Below, in pieces: positions 9,460 through 18,059 of a stretch of DNA of 64,000 nucleotides. The stretch comes from Rhizorhapis suberifaciens (GTDB lineage Bacteria; Pseudomonadota; Alphaproteobacteria; Sphingomonadales; Sphingomonadaceae): positions 124,001 to 188,000 of the forward strand of contig NZ_JACHOV010000005.1 of assembly GCF_014200045.1 (NCBI RefSeq). The letters run 5' to 3'. A model generated the notes under the pieces. The model did not search any database and was not told the origin of the DNA. It worked only from the letters and a program-made list of their open reading frames with translations. Numbering within the stretch: position 1 is the first letter of the stretch; each line of letters starts with the position of its first letter. The translations under genes and the position numbers were made by a program.

Positions 9460-10326
9460 TCAGCGCACCTTTGAGGTCATGATCCACCATTTTGGATGAG
9501 CCATTTGCAAAGACTTGGACCCACGCGCAAGGGCGGCTTCATCAGAGAACAGGGCAAAGCAGGTGGCGCCTGAACCGGACATGCGGGCTAGAACCACTTC
9601 ATCAAGGCCCTCCAGTTCCGCAAGTATTCCCGCTATTTCGGGGATAAGCCGAATGGCGGGCGGTTGCAGGTCATTCCGTCCAATAGCGACAATCTGCTCC
9701 AGGCTCTCGCATTGAAGCGGCCCCCGATCCAGGCCATCCCAATCCGCGAATACCTGAGCCGTCGACAGCGACTTGGATGGGTTGACGAGTAACAAGGGCA
9801 TGCCGGAAAGGCCATTTATCTCTCGAAGGTCCAGAGCCTCTCCCCTGCCCGTCCCGACCAGCGTTTGGCTGACGACACAGGCCGGCACATCCGAACCCAG
9901 ATCGCCGGCAAGCCGCACCAGGTTATTCACCATTACTGCCGCCATTCCGGTGTCAGCCGGCGTCAGCTTCCACAATCGCGAAAGCAGCCGTAATGCCGCT
10001 GCGGCGTCCGCCGACCCGCCGCCGATGCCCGACGCCACAGGCAGATTCTTGGTGAGGTAAAGGTCAGCGCCTGCCGCGACGCCACAAGCCCCGCGCAAAG
10101 CCGATGCCGCACGGATCACAAGATTGTCAGGCGCGACGCTCAGACCAGAGGCAAACGGTCCGTCTATGGACAAGGAAAAGCGCCCATCCTGCCGCAAATC
10201 CGCCGAAAGCCGGTCGCCGTCCTGCGCAAAGGCAAACACGCTTTCAATGTCGTGATAGCCATCGTTGCGGCGCGCCCGAACGTGCAGGGCGAGGTTGATC
10301 TTCGCATAGGCCGTTTCAGTCAGCAT
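9460..10326 (-). CDS. ispE: 4-diphosphocytidyl-2-C-methyl-D-erythritol kinase
   Basis: 288 aa GHMP kinase of the non-mevalonate isoprenoid pathway. It has AYAKINLALHV at the N-terminus with the catalytic Lys, NLPVASGIGGGSADAAAALR as the ATP-binding GHMP motif around residues 87-106, and a C-terminal RMSGSGATCFALF motif. Normal length. Its gene abuts the N-formylglutamate amidohydrolase-like gene and lies downstream of the TPR gene. Confidence 0.95.
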   Translation of the reverse strand: MLTETAYAKINLALHVRARRNDGYHDIESVFAFAQDGDRLSADLRQDGRFSLSIDGPFASGLSVAPDNLVIRAASALRGACGVAAGADLYLTKNLPVASGIGGGSADAAAALRLLSRLWKLTPADTGMAAVMVNNLVRLAGDLGSDVPACVVSQTLVGTGRGEALDLREINGLSGMPLLLVNPSKSLSTAQVFADWDGLDRGPLQCESLEQIVAIGRNDLQPPAIRLIPEIAGILAELEGLDEVVLARMSGSGATCFALFSDEAALARGSKSLQMAHPKWWIMTSKVR

Positions 10327-10368
10327 GAGCTATTAGAGATAATTTGGGAGCACGCCGTGGTCCACCCT

Positions 10369-12018
10369 TCACGGTGCCGCAAAGTCGGGCCGGAAGCCGA
10401 GTTCTATCTTCTTCGAAATGCGCTTTTGCCCATCTTCGTCCGCCAGCACGAAAGCCGCATTCCAGGAATAGCGCGCTTCAAAGCGACGGCCGGCGGCCCA
10501 ATAGGCATCCCCCAGATGTTCGTTGACCGTGGCGTCCGAAGGCGCGCCCACCACCGCCCTTTCCAAAACCGGAATAGCACTCTTCACATCACCGTTCACA
10601 TAATGCGCCCAGCCAAGGGAGTCAGTGATCGCAGCATCGTCAGGCCGCAAGTCGCTGGCCTTTTCTATCAGCGCCAGCGCCGCCTCCACATTTTGCCGCC
10701 GCTCGATCTGGGCATAACCTAAATAGTTGAGGATGACGGGTTCATTGGGAGCAAGAGAGGCCGCCTTTTCCAGTTCAGCCTTCGCTTCTTCCCAGCGTCC
10801 GGCCTGCTCCAGCGCTCCGCCCTTCAAGAGGTGGAGAGTCCAAGGCAGCGGACGTTCTTCAAAAATATCCATGGCTTTCTGATAGGCTTCAGCGGCGGCC
10901 AATGGTTGGTCGCGGGCGGACAAAAGGCCGCCAAGCCGAATATAATCGCTCGAGCCCACCGTGGGTTCTGCGATCGTCTTTTGCGCCATGGCCAGCGCTC
11001 CATCCTTATCGCCCGTGTCCAGCACCGCCGCAATCTGGACGTCATTTGCCGAAGCGGCGAAGGACGAATCGCTCTTGATCGAGGCTAATTCCTTCAGGGC
11101 GAAATCCGGCTGACCCGAATTTACCAACTCCCGCGCCAACTGAATCCGGTGTTCGTCGGCCGCCGGGTCCGCGAAGGTCGCAATTCGGGACAAAGAGAGG
11201 GCGAGCGCGCGGCTGTTTTCGCCAGACAGGTCTTCGCTTACCCGGAAAAGCAGACGCGCATAGCCTTGGGCAGCGGTCCGGACCTGCGGATTTCGGGGAG
11301 AGTTGTCCGCTTCAATGGCGTTACGCAACAATGTCGCGTCTTTGTTTCTGATATTGAGAAGGCCAAGCGCTGCTTCCTTCCAGCCGAGTTCATTCAGCCT
11401 GATGGCGGCGCTCATGCGAAATCCGGGCAGCAGGTTGGTGCGCAGCGCCAATGCCTGCTGCACAAAGGGCATGCCATGCTCCGCGTCACCAAGCGCAAGA
11501 CATTGCAACGCCTGATGCTCAGCAAGATAACGCCGAGAAAGCGACGCCATGTTCTTGTCCTGAGGCAGAGCAGGAGGCTGATAAGAGCCCTTCCCAAGCG
11601 AAATCCAACTGGTAATGATCGGCGTCAGAAACGCGAAATTGCGTTCGGTCACCAGCCGTTGCGTCAAGGCCTCAGCCGCCGACCAGTCCTTTTCCTGCAA
11701 AGCCACTGACAGCAGGAGCAAGGCGCCATCGGGCGGCAACGCCAGTTCCCGATCCAGCAGGCGCGCAGCACGCAGGGCGAGCGCGCGGTCGCCAGTTTCA
11801 AGCGCCTGCCGATAGGATCGCAGCGCCAACACGCTGCTGTCAGGATCAATCGCCAAGGCCCGGCGGTAGCTTGCCACGGACACACTGAGCGCGCCGTCGC
11901 TGTCGGCCAGGCGCGCCCGCGCATAATCGTGCAATGCCTCACTGCCGCCATTCAGGCTGGCCGCCGCCGGTGCGGCAAACCCTGCCGCCCCAAGAGGCAG
12001 GATCAGCAGACTTAAGAT
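10369..12018 (-). CDS. Exported tetratricopeptide-repeat protein (start uncertain)
   Basis: About 549 aa. A hydrophobic signal-like segment (ILSLLILPLGAAGFA then APAAA) is followed by repeated TPR helices, clearest in the last 250 residues (for example LAPNEPVILNYLGYAQIE and RPDDAAITDSLGWAHY). Such proteins act as envelope scaffolds; no specific role can be assigned. The coding frame runs upstream into the ETF-QO gene but offers no ATG, GTG or TTG near the signal peptide. ATA, ATC or CTG codons between 12004 and 12030 are the only choices consistent with the signal peptide; I mark the ATC at 12016-12018, which follows an AGG. The gene sits directly against the ETF-QO stop and may depend on translational coupling. 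Confidence 0.75.
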   Translation of the reverse strand: MLSLLILPLGAAGFAAPAAASLNGGSEALHDYARARLADSDGALSVSVASYRRALAIDPDSSVLALRSYRQALETGDRALALRAARLLDRELALPPDGALLLLSVALQEKDWSAAEALTQRLVTERNFAFLTPIITSWISLGKGSYQPPALPQDKNMASLSRRYLAEHQALQCLALGDAEHGMPFVQQALALRTNLLPGFRMSAAIRLNELGWKEAALGLLNIRNKDATLLRNAIEADNSPRNPQVRTAAQGYARLLFRVSEDLSGENSRALALSLSRIATFADPAADEHRIQLARELVNSGQPDFALKELASIKSDSSFAASANDVQIAAVLDTGDKDGALAMAQKTIAEPTVGSSDYIRLGGLLSARDQPLAAAEAYQKAMDIFEERPLPWTLHLLKGGALEQAGRWEEAKAELEKAASLAPNEPVILNYLGYAQIERRQNVEAALALIEKASDLRPDDAAITDSLGWAHYVNGDVKSAIPVLERAVVGAPSDATVNEHLGDAYWAAGRRFEARYSWNAAFVLADEDGQKRISKKIELGFRPDFAAP

Positions 12019-12022
12019 GGAC

Positions 12023-13678
12023 CTACATATTGGGATAATTGGGCCCTCCGCCGCCTTCGGGCACGACCCAATTGATGTTCTGGGCCGGATCCTTGATGTC
12101 GCATGTCTTGCAATGGACGCAGTTCTGGGCGTTGATCTGGAACCGGGGCGACCCTTCCTCCAATCCCACCACCTCATAGACACCTGCAGGACAATAGCGC
12201 TGCGCCGGCTCATCATAAAGCGGCAAATTCTGGTCAATCGGAATATTTGGGTCTTGCAATTGAAGGTGGACGGGCTGGTCCTCCTCATGGTTGGTGCTGG
12301 AAAGAAAGACCGAAGACAAGCGGTCGAAGCTGATCACGCCATCTGGTTTTGGATATTCAATCTTATGAGCATGTTCCTTGCGATGCAGATGTGCGTAGTC
12401 CGGCTCATGCTTCATGGTAACAGGCAGGCCGATCTTCAGCGTACGCATCCACATGTCGGTGCCGGCGACCAGCGTGCCCAGCGTGCCGCCGAATTTCTCC
12501 AGAGAAGGCTGCGCATTGCGGACGAGCTTCAGTTCGCTCGCGATCCAGCTATTGTCGACCGCCTCTCCATAGGAGGTAAGTTCGTCATGCGCGCGTCCGT
12601 TTGTAATCGCGCTGAAGGCGGCTTCGGCTGCGAGCATGCCCGATTTCATGGCCGTGTGGCTGCCCTTGATGCGGGGCACGTTGACGAAGCCCGCCGAACA
12701 GCCGATGAGCGCGCCGCCTGGGAATGAAAGTTTGGGCACCGACTGCCAGCCGCCCTCGTTGATCGCCCGCGCGCCATAGGAAACGCGGCGGCCGCCCTCA
12801 AGGATTTCGCGGATCTTCGGATGCTGCTTCCAACGCTGGAACTCCTCGAAGGGGGAAAGCCAGGGATTTTTGTAGCCAAGACCGACGACAAAGCCCAGGG
12901 CCACTTGCCCGTTCGCCTGATGATAGAGAAAACCGCCGCCATAAGCATCGGTGAGGGGCCATCCCTGAGTATGAATGACGCGGCCGGGCGCGTGCTTGGC
13001 GGGATCGATGTCCCATAATTCCTTAAGGCCGATGCCATAGGTCTGCGGCTGACAACTCGCCTCAAGGTCGAACTGCCGCTTCAATATCTTGGTCAGGTGT
13101 CCACGCGCGCCTTCGGCGAAGAAGGTGTATTTGGCATGCAGCTCAAGGCCAGGCTGATAATCGTGCTTGTGGGAGCCGTCCCGCGCTACGCCCATGTCGC
13201 CTGTAGCGACGCCCTTAACAGAGCCATCGTCATTGTAGAGTATTTCCGCAGCCGCAAAACCGGGGAAGATCTCCACAGCCAGGCCCTCTGCCTGTTCGGC
13301 GAGCCAGCGGCAGAGATTGCCCAGGGAGCCGGTATAAGTGCCCTTGTTGTTCATGAACGGCGGCATGAGGGCATGGGGCATTTCCCATTTGCCACCAGCC
13401 GACAGGAACCAGTGCTGGTTGTCGTTGACCGGCACCTCCGCCAGCGAGCAGCCCTGGGTGCGCCAGTCGGGCAGCAGTTCATTGAGGGCTTTCGGATCTA
13501 CTACTGCGCCGGAAAGGATGTGCGCCCCTATCTCTGAACCCTTTTCCAGGACGCAGACGGAAAGCTCCTGCCCAGCCTCGGAGGCAAGCTGCTTGAGACG
13601 TATGGCAGCCGACAGACCCGCAGGTCCGCCGCCCACAATCACTACGTCATAAGGCATCGATTCCCGGTTGCTCATCAT
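12023..13678 (-). CDS. Electron transfer flavoprotein-ubiquinone oxidoreductase
   Basis: 551 aa inner-membrane enzyme passing electrons from ETF to ubiquinone during fatty-acid and amino-acid oxidation. The FAD motif VVIVGGGPAGLSAAIRLKQ is at the N-terminus. The C-terminal [4Fe-4S] cysteines are in RYCPAGVYEV and NCVHCKTCDIKDP, and the protein ends in the family's usual PEGGGGPNYP segment. Full length. Transcribed divergently from the UDG-like gene; the 113-base gap must hold both promoters. Confidence 0.95.
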   Translation of the reverse strand: MMSNRESMPYDVVIVGGGPAGLSAAIRLKQLASEAGQELSVCVLEKGSEIGAHILSGAVVDPKALNELLPDWRTQGCSLAEVPVNDNQHWFLSAGGKWEMPHALMPPFMNNKGTYTGSLGNLCRWLAEQAEGLAVEIFPGFAAAEILYNDDGSVKGVATGDMGVARDGSHKHDYQPGLELHAKYTFFAEGARGHLTKILKRQFDLEASCQPQTYGIGLKELWDIDPAKHAPGRVIHTQGWPLTDAYGGGFLYHQANGQVALGFVVGLGYKNPWLSPFEEFQRWKQHPKIREILEGGRRVSYGARAINEGGWQSVPKLSFPGGALIGCSAGFVNVPRIKGSHTAMKSGMLAAEAAFSAITNGRAHDELTSYGEAVDNSWIASELKLVRNAQPSLEKFGGTLGTLVAGTDMWMRTLKIGLPVTMKHEPDYAHLHRKEHAHKIEYPKPDGVISFDRLSSVFLSSTNHEEDQPVHLQLQDPNIPIDQNLPLYDEPAQRYCPAGVYEVVGLEEGSPRFQINAQNCVHCKTCDIKDPAQNINWVVPEGGGGPNYPNM

Positions 13679-13791
13679 AATCTCCTCACCATTGCCCCTT
13701 GCGTTCGGGCCGGCTTACTTTGTTCACGCTTGACCAGATAACCCGATGTCCAATTATTGACCCTTTCGTCAACCTCAGACTGTAATAATTC

Positions 13792-14526
13792 ATGCGGGGA
13801 ATGGTGGCAGTACGATCAAATGATGCTGTGGGAAGCTTGCTTGGCTGGTGGGAACTGGCAGGATTAAGCACGCCCGTTGCGGACGAGACGTCCGATTGGC
13901 TCGCCGCGCCTGCACAACCCCAGCCTACTGCCCCAATAGCTGTAAAAGCCAAATCCTCCGGCGTGGATAACATGCCGGACAGCATCGCCGAGTTCCTGGC
14001 CTGGCGAAGCACCAGCGCCGATGTTCCGGAATCGGCATGGCCCGGCACCCGGATTGTTCCCGCGCCCGCCGCCGATAACGGCATCATGATCATTACCGAC
14101 CTGCCCGACGTTGAAGATATGGCCGCCGGAGCGCTGCTATCGGGCGAAACCGGAAGGCTGTTCGACCGGATGTTACAGGCGATCGGTCTTAGCCGAGACG
14201 ATGTTTATCTTTGCTCTCTCGCGACCGCGCGGCCACCGGGCGGGGTGTTGAACAGTCCCGATGCGGAGCGGCTGGCGCGCATCATGCGCCATCAGGTGGC
14301 GCTGTCAGCACCCAGGAAGGTCCTTCTTTTAGGGGACAAGACGAGCCGTGCACTCCTGACGGCGGATGCAGGGGACGCGCGCGGAAAGTTACAAATAATT
14401 AACCACGAACATGGCAGCGTTGGGGCCATAGCCACTTTCCACCCGCGCCTATTGATGCGCCAGGCCGCCGCAAAGACGGAGTGCTGGAAAGATCTGCAGT
14501 TATTTGCAAAGGAAGTCTGTTCTTGA
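13792..14526 (+). CDS. Uracil-DNA glycosylase superfamily protein, divergent
   Basis: 244 aa. The centre and C-terminus fit the family 4/5 UDG fold: LLSGETGRLFDRMLQAIG (compare the LSGxAGxLLDRML signature), DVYLCSLATARPPG, PRKVLLLGD, and a late FHPRLLM where the family usually has HPS. The first 75 residues are low-complexity. The N-terminal cysteines that bind the [4Fe-4S] cluster in family 4 enzymes are missing, and motif 1 has TDLPDVED where a Gly-Glu-Ala-Pro-Gly type loop is usual. Enzyme activity is therefore doubtful. The 3' end overlaps the start of the transglycosylase gene. Confidence 0.72.
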   Translation: MRGMVAVRSNDAVGSLLGWWELAGLSTPVADETSDWLAAPAQPQPTAPIAVKAKSSGVDNMPDSIAEFLAWRSTSADVPESAWPGTRIVPAPAADNGIMIITDLPDVEDMAAGALLSGETGRLFDRMLQAIGLSRDDVYLCSLATARPPGGVLNSPDAERLARIMRHQVALSAPRKVLLLGDKTSRALLTADAGDARGKLQIINHEHGSVGAIATFHPRLLMRQAAAKTECWKDLQLFAKEVCS

Positions 14527-16292
14527 AGTCCGGAGTTATTTTTGTTGCCGCTCTGCTCGCTGGAAGCGCCGTTAACGCTTACGCGAATCCTACAACGGCG
14601 CCAGTATTGACCGCACAACCTTCCACCTCTGTTGTACCAGATCAGTTGAGCGAGAGTGAGCGAGGCCGTTACCGCGCCATATTCACCGCGATCCGTAATC
14701 AACAATGGGCCGAGGCAAGGGCGATGCTTCAGGCATCGAGCGACAATGTCCTGCGCCCAGTGGCCCTTGCAGAACTCTATCTTGCCAAGAATTCGCCCAA
14801 GGCGGAATTGTTCGAACTGCTTGATTTGCTCAATCAGGCACCCGCACTGCCGCAGGCCGAACGCTTGTCGAAGCTGGCGCAAAAGCGGGGCGCGCAAATT
14901 TTGCCCACGCTACCGCAGGTGCAGAAGCTAGTCTGGTTACCGGGAGCCCCGCGCCGGAAGGCAACCGCCAGCATCCGTGAAGACTTGGCCGCCCAAGCGC
15001 TGGGTGCTCAGATCCTTCCGTTCATCAAGAACGACGATCCAGCCGGAGCCGAATCCCGGCTCGGGACTGGTGAAATTGGGCTTACGCCGGAAGCATTGAC
15101 CGAATGGCGTCAGCGGGTGGCATGGTCCTATTACATCGAAAATGACGACGCCAATGCCCGCCGCATGGCCGGCAAGGCCTTGGAGAGCGGGTCAGGACCC
15201 TGGTTGGCCCAGGCTCACTGGGTGGCGGGCTTATCGGCGTGGCGACAGAATGACTGTCAAGCGTCGGCCGCTGCCTTTGAAAATGTCGCGGCACGCGCGG
15301 ACAATGACGACATGCGGGCCGCCGGTTTGTTTTGGGCTGCTCGCAGTCACATGGCCTGCGGCAATGCCGCCAAGGTTCAAGGTCTGATGCGCAACGCCGC
15401 GCGGCTGGACGAGACCTTCTACGGCCTGCTGGCGGGCCAGACATTGGCCATAGAGCCTGCGTTGAAGCCACTTAGCCCGACTTTCGACGCGGAGGATTGG
15501 GCGCTACTGAAAAATTACGCCAACGTCCGCACCTCCATTGCGCTCGTGGAAATCGGCGAAGACTCGCTTGCTGACGACGTACTGCGTCAACAGGCCCGTA
15601 TCGGCGCAACCCGCGCACATGATGCGCTGTTGCGGCTGGCGCGCCGCCTCAATTTGGCGGAAACCCAGTTGTGGCTGGCTCACAACGCTCCCTATGGGCA
15701 GCGGCCCGATGCCTTCGCACGCTATCCCATGCCAAAATGGCAACCCAATGGCGGCTGGCGAGTGGACCGCGCATTGGTCTTCGCCCATGCGTTACAAGAA
15801 TCGAACTTCCGTGCTTCCGTCGTCAGCCCGGCGGGCGCGCGCGGATTGATGCAGGTGATGCCGGGCACCGCCAAACTGATGGCAAGCAGGAGCGGCGTCT
15901 ATGCCGATCCAACCCAGTTGGACAATCCGGCGGTCAATATGGAATATGGCCAGCAATATTTGGAGCGTCTGCGGGACATGACCGCGACCGGGGGCATGCT
16001 GCCCAAGGTGATCGCTGCTTATAATGCCGGACCCGGCGCCGTCGAGCGATGGAACCTGGAGGTGCGCGACAATGGAGATCCCCTTCTCTTCATAGAATCC
16101 ATTCCCTATTACGAAACGCGGGCCTATGTGACGATCGTGATGCGGAACTTTTGGATGTACCAGAAGCAGACCGGGGAGGAGACTTCCAGCCTCTCAAGCC
16201 TGGCTCAAGGCATATGGCCGCGTTTCCCCGGCATGTCGGGTGCGACCGCCAATCGCCTATATCCAAATGGGAAATCCTTCAGTGCCGATTGA
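14523..16292 (+). CDS. Soluble lytic murein transglycosylase
   Basis: 589 aa periplasmic enzyme cleaving peptidoglycan glycan strands with 1,6-anhydro product. A signal peptide ([21 protein letters not shown]) starts at a TTG that overlaps the previous stop as TTGA; AAAGGAAG lies about 9 bases upstream, so this start is preferred over the GTG at 14481. A long helical superhelix follows, then a C-terminal SLT domain from about residue 415: [14 protein letters not shown] with the catalytic Glu, [13 protein letters not shown], and [14 protein letters not shown]. Length fits Slt70-like proteins. Tight overlaps with the genes on both sides suggest one transcript. Confidence 0.93.
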   Translation: MKSGVIFVAALLAGSAVNAYANPTTAPVLTAQPSTSVVPDQLSESERGRYRAIFTAIRNQQWAEARAMLQASSDNVLRPVALAELYLAKNSPKAELFELLDLLNQAPALPQAERLSKLAQKRGAQILPTLPQVQKLVWLPGAPRRKATASIREDLAAQALGAQILPFIKNDDPAGAESRLGTGEIGLTPEALTEWRQRVAWSYYIENDDANARRMAGKALESGSGPWLAQAHWVAGLSAWRQNDCQASAAAFENVAARADNDDMRAAGLFWAARSHMACGNAAKVQGLMRNAARLDETFYGLLAGQTLAIEPALKPLSPTFDAEDWALLKNYANVRTSIALVEIGEDSLADDVLRQQARIGATRAHDALLRLARRLNLAETQLWLAHNAPYGQRPDAFARYPMPKWQPNGGWRVDRALVFAHALQESNFRASVVSPAGARGLMQVMPGTAKLMASRSGVYADPTQLDNPAVNMEYGQQYLERLRDMTATGGMLPKVIAAYNAGPGAVERWNLEVRDNGDPLLFIESIPYYETRAYVTIVMRNFWMYQKQTGEETSSLSSLAQGIWPRFPGMSGATANRLYPNGKSFSAD

Positions 16293-16809
16293 CCAAAGCC
16301 TGCCGTTCAAACCGGTACGGATTGCCGTTCTGACGGTGTCGGATAGCCGCACCGCCGCCAATGACATTTCGGGCGACACCCTCGTTGAACGAATAGAGAC
16401 AGCCGGCCATGTCGTTGCTGCCCGATATCTGGAACGGGACGACACGGAAGCCCTTGTTTCGCGGCTCCACGCCTGGATCGATGATCCAGAGGTCGACTGC
16501 ATCATAACCACCGGCGGAACGGGAGTAACAGGCCGCGATGTCACGCCCGAAGCGCTCGCTCAGGTCCAGGACAAGGACATACCGGGTTTTGGGGAACTCT
16601 TCCGCTGGCTGAGTTATCAAAAGATCGGAACGTCTACGGTACAGTCGCGGGCCTGCGCCTGTGTCGCGCGCGGCACCTATATTTTTGCCCTGCCCGGCTC
16701 TACCGGGGCCGTCAAGGACGGCTGGGACGGCATTCTGGCAAGCCAGTTGGATAGTCGTCACCAGCCGTGTAACTTCGTCGAGCTAATGCCCCGTCTTCGG
16801 GAGCGCTAA
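16267..16809 (+). CDS. moaB: Molybdenum cofactor biosynthesis protein B
   Basis: About 180 aa of the MoaB/Mog family, which adenylates or handles molybdopterin. Motifs: VLTVSDSRT near residue 20, the [18 protein letters not shown] loop in the middle, and [18 protein letters not shown] near the C-terminus. It overlaps the transglycosylase 3' end. Two starts are possible: the ATG at 16267 or a GTG at 16282; the upstream GGGAAA favours the GTG slightly. No other molybdopterin genes are near. Confidence 0.9.
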   Translation: MGNPSVPIDQSLPFKPVRIAVLTVSDSRTAANDISGDTLVERIETAGHVVAARYLERDDTEALVSRLHAWIDDPEVDCIITTGGTGVTGRDVTPEALAQVQDKDIPGFGELFRWLSYQKIGTSTVQSRACACVARGTYIFALPGSTGAVKDGWDGILASQLDSRHQPCNFVELMPRLRER

Positions 16810-16833
16810 ACCGCCTTTGCGGTGACCTCGTTC

Positions 16834-17106
16834 CTAGCGATCGTCAGACCTTTGCACTTCGTCGGCAGCCGTCGTGGCGGCATCGCCAACGCTCTGCGCG
16901 GCTTGGCCGACATCACGAGCTGCACCGGATACAGCGTCGGTTTGGCGGCTTTCATTATTGCTGTTCACGGCGATGAAATAGACGGCGATAGCAGCCAGAA
17001 TGACCAGAATGACGCCCAATATCACGCCCGCGCCGCTACGCCGAGTTTCGACTACCGTCGTAGTCGGCTGCTCAACAACACGTTCTGATACACGCTCTTC
17101 TCTCAT
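16834..17106 (-). CDS. Small single-span membrane protein
   Basis: 90 aa. A charged N-terminal part (MREERVSERVVEQPTT) is followed by one transmembrane helix at about residues 27-48 (VILGVILVILAAIAVYFIAV). A tail rich in Ala, Gln and Asp with repeated AARDVGQAAQSVGDAATTAAD follows and could form an amphipathic coiled coil like those of stress proteins. A strong AAAGGAG lies 6 bases before the ATG. A perfect-looking EcfG promoter lies upstream on the same strand (17227-17252). I do not recognise a named family; a general-stress membrane protein is inferred. Confidence 0.75.
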   Translation of the reverse strand: MREERVSERVVEQPTTTVVETRRSGAGVILGVILVILAAIAVYFIAVNSNNESRQTDAVSGAARDVGQAAQSVGDAATTAADEVQRSDDR

Positions 17107-17226
17107 GATCCACTCCTTTTAAGAAAACCAAAAAGCATTCGCCGGATCAATATTGTTCAGATCAACAACAATGCTTCGACAGAAGACACATGATTGACCA
17201 CTGCCGTCCTGTATAGATGCGGTCCC

Positions 17227-17252
17227 AACGCATGTGCGGCGAGGACAGTTCC
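17227..17252 (-). promoter_or_regulatory. Candidate EcfG (general stress) promoter
   Basis: Minus strand: GGAAC at 17252-17248, a 17-base spacer, then CGTT at 17230-17227. This is an exact match to the alphaproteobacterial EcfG consensus GGAAC-N16/17-CGTT. It points to the small membrane protein gene, leaving an untranslated leader of about 110 bases. Confidence 0.65.
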
Positions 17253-17393
17253 ATTGTAGTTTCGAAACAAGGGGCGATGCGTTATTTATCAGTAACTTCC
17301 ATTACCATTTTTAATCCTCTGATCGCTCGTCGCTGTTGTTACGGATGTGCCATAACAGTGCGACGATTTGATCGCAGCGTCGGGGCAGAGCGA

Positions 17394-17419
17394 GGAACTG
17401 ACCGGCCTCGCCATTCGCT
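17394..17419 (+). promoter_or_regulatory. Candidate EcfG promoter for the PRC-barrel gene
   Basis: Plus strand: GGAAC at 17394-17398, a 17-base spacer, then CGCT at 17416-17419, one base off the CGTT consensus. The predicted transcript would start about 30 bases before the PRC-barrel ATG, a sensible distance. The remaining part of the 350-base intergenic region 17107-17456 shows no gene. Confidence 0.5.
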
Positions 17420-17456
17420 TTGTCGATACATTCAGTGCAGTCCAAGGAGATGGAAT

Positions 17457-17813
17457 ATGGCACATGACATTGCCACCGACGAAACCGCCAACCTGATTGC
17501 TTCCAACAAGGTGGAAGGAACAGCCGTTTACAACCGCCAGGGCGAACGCCTGGGTACGATCACCAACTTCATGGTCGATAAGATTTCCGGCAACGTGCAA
17601 TATGCCGTGCTCTCTTTCGGCGGGTTCCTTGGCATGGGCACCGATAATTACCCGCTGCCTTGGAACATGCTGACATATGACACCAGCCATGGTGGTTATG
17701 TTATCGATCTGGATAAATCGCTGCTCGAAAACGCACCGCGTTACAGCAACGAAAATGAGCCCACTTATGATCGTGACTATGGACGAAGCATCAATGATTA
17801 TTACGGGGTATAA
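17457..17813 (+). CDS. PRC-barrel domain protein
   Basis: 118 aa. One PRC-barrel fills residues 15-90: VEGTAVYNRQGERLGTITNF, followed by VQYAVLSFGGFLGMG and a final VIDLDKSLL strand. The C-terminus is acidic and tyrosine-rich (DRDYGRSINDYYG). The ATG is set by AAGGAGA at 17444-17450; upstream in-frame codons lack a ribosome site. Stand-alone PRC-barrel proteins of this kind are often stress-induced in alphaproteobacteria, in line with the upstream EcfG-like promoter. The biochemical role is unknown. Confidence 0.88.
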   Translation: MAHDIATDETANLIASNKVEGTAVYNRQGERLGTITNFMVDKISGNVQYAVLSFGGFLGMGTDNYPLPWNMLTYDTSHGGYVIDLDKSLLENAPRYSNENEPTYDRDYGRSINDYYGV

Positions 17814-17832
17814 TCTATCCCGGTTGAACCTT

Positions 17833-17862
17833 AGCCCCGGCTAACTGCCGGGGCTTTTTCTT
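17833..17862 (+). terminator. Rho-independent terminator after PRC-barrel gene
   Basis: Perfect 9-bp stem AGCCCCGGC / GCCGGGGCT with a TAACT loop, followed directly by TTTTTCTT. Confidence 0.92.
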
Positions 17863-17875
17863 CCTGCTATGATTT

Positions 17876-18040
17876 CTATTTTCCTCGCCGTTTCACCCAG
17901 GCCCCGCTCTCCTTGTTCGGAATATGATCAGGTTCCAGTGGCAGTTCGCCTTCTTCGTCCGGACCCCAGGACGGCTCCGGCTCCCGCCGCTGCCGATCGA
18001 TCCCTTTGTCCTTGTCTTTGGGCAGTTTTTCTCGGCCCAT
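17876..18040 (-). CDS. Small charged hypothetical protein
   Basis: 54 aa, very hydrophilic, beginning MGREKLPKDKDKG and rich in Lys, Glu, Pro and Arg with no membrane segment. GGGAGA lies 7 bases before the ATG at 18038-18040, supporting translation. A longer frame from 18097 would overlap the AsmA stop. The gene follows the AsmA gene by 19 bases and may be cotranscribed. No domain is recognised. Confidence 0.6.
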   Translation of the reverse strand: MGREKLPKDKDKGIDRQRREPEPSWGPDEEGELPLEPDHIPNKESGAWVKRRGK

Positions 18041-18059
18041 GACGGTTCTCCCTAAAGCC

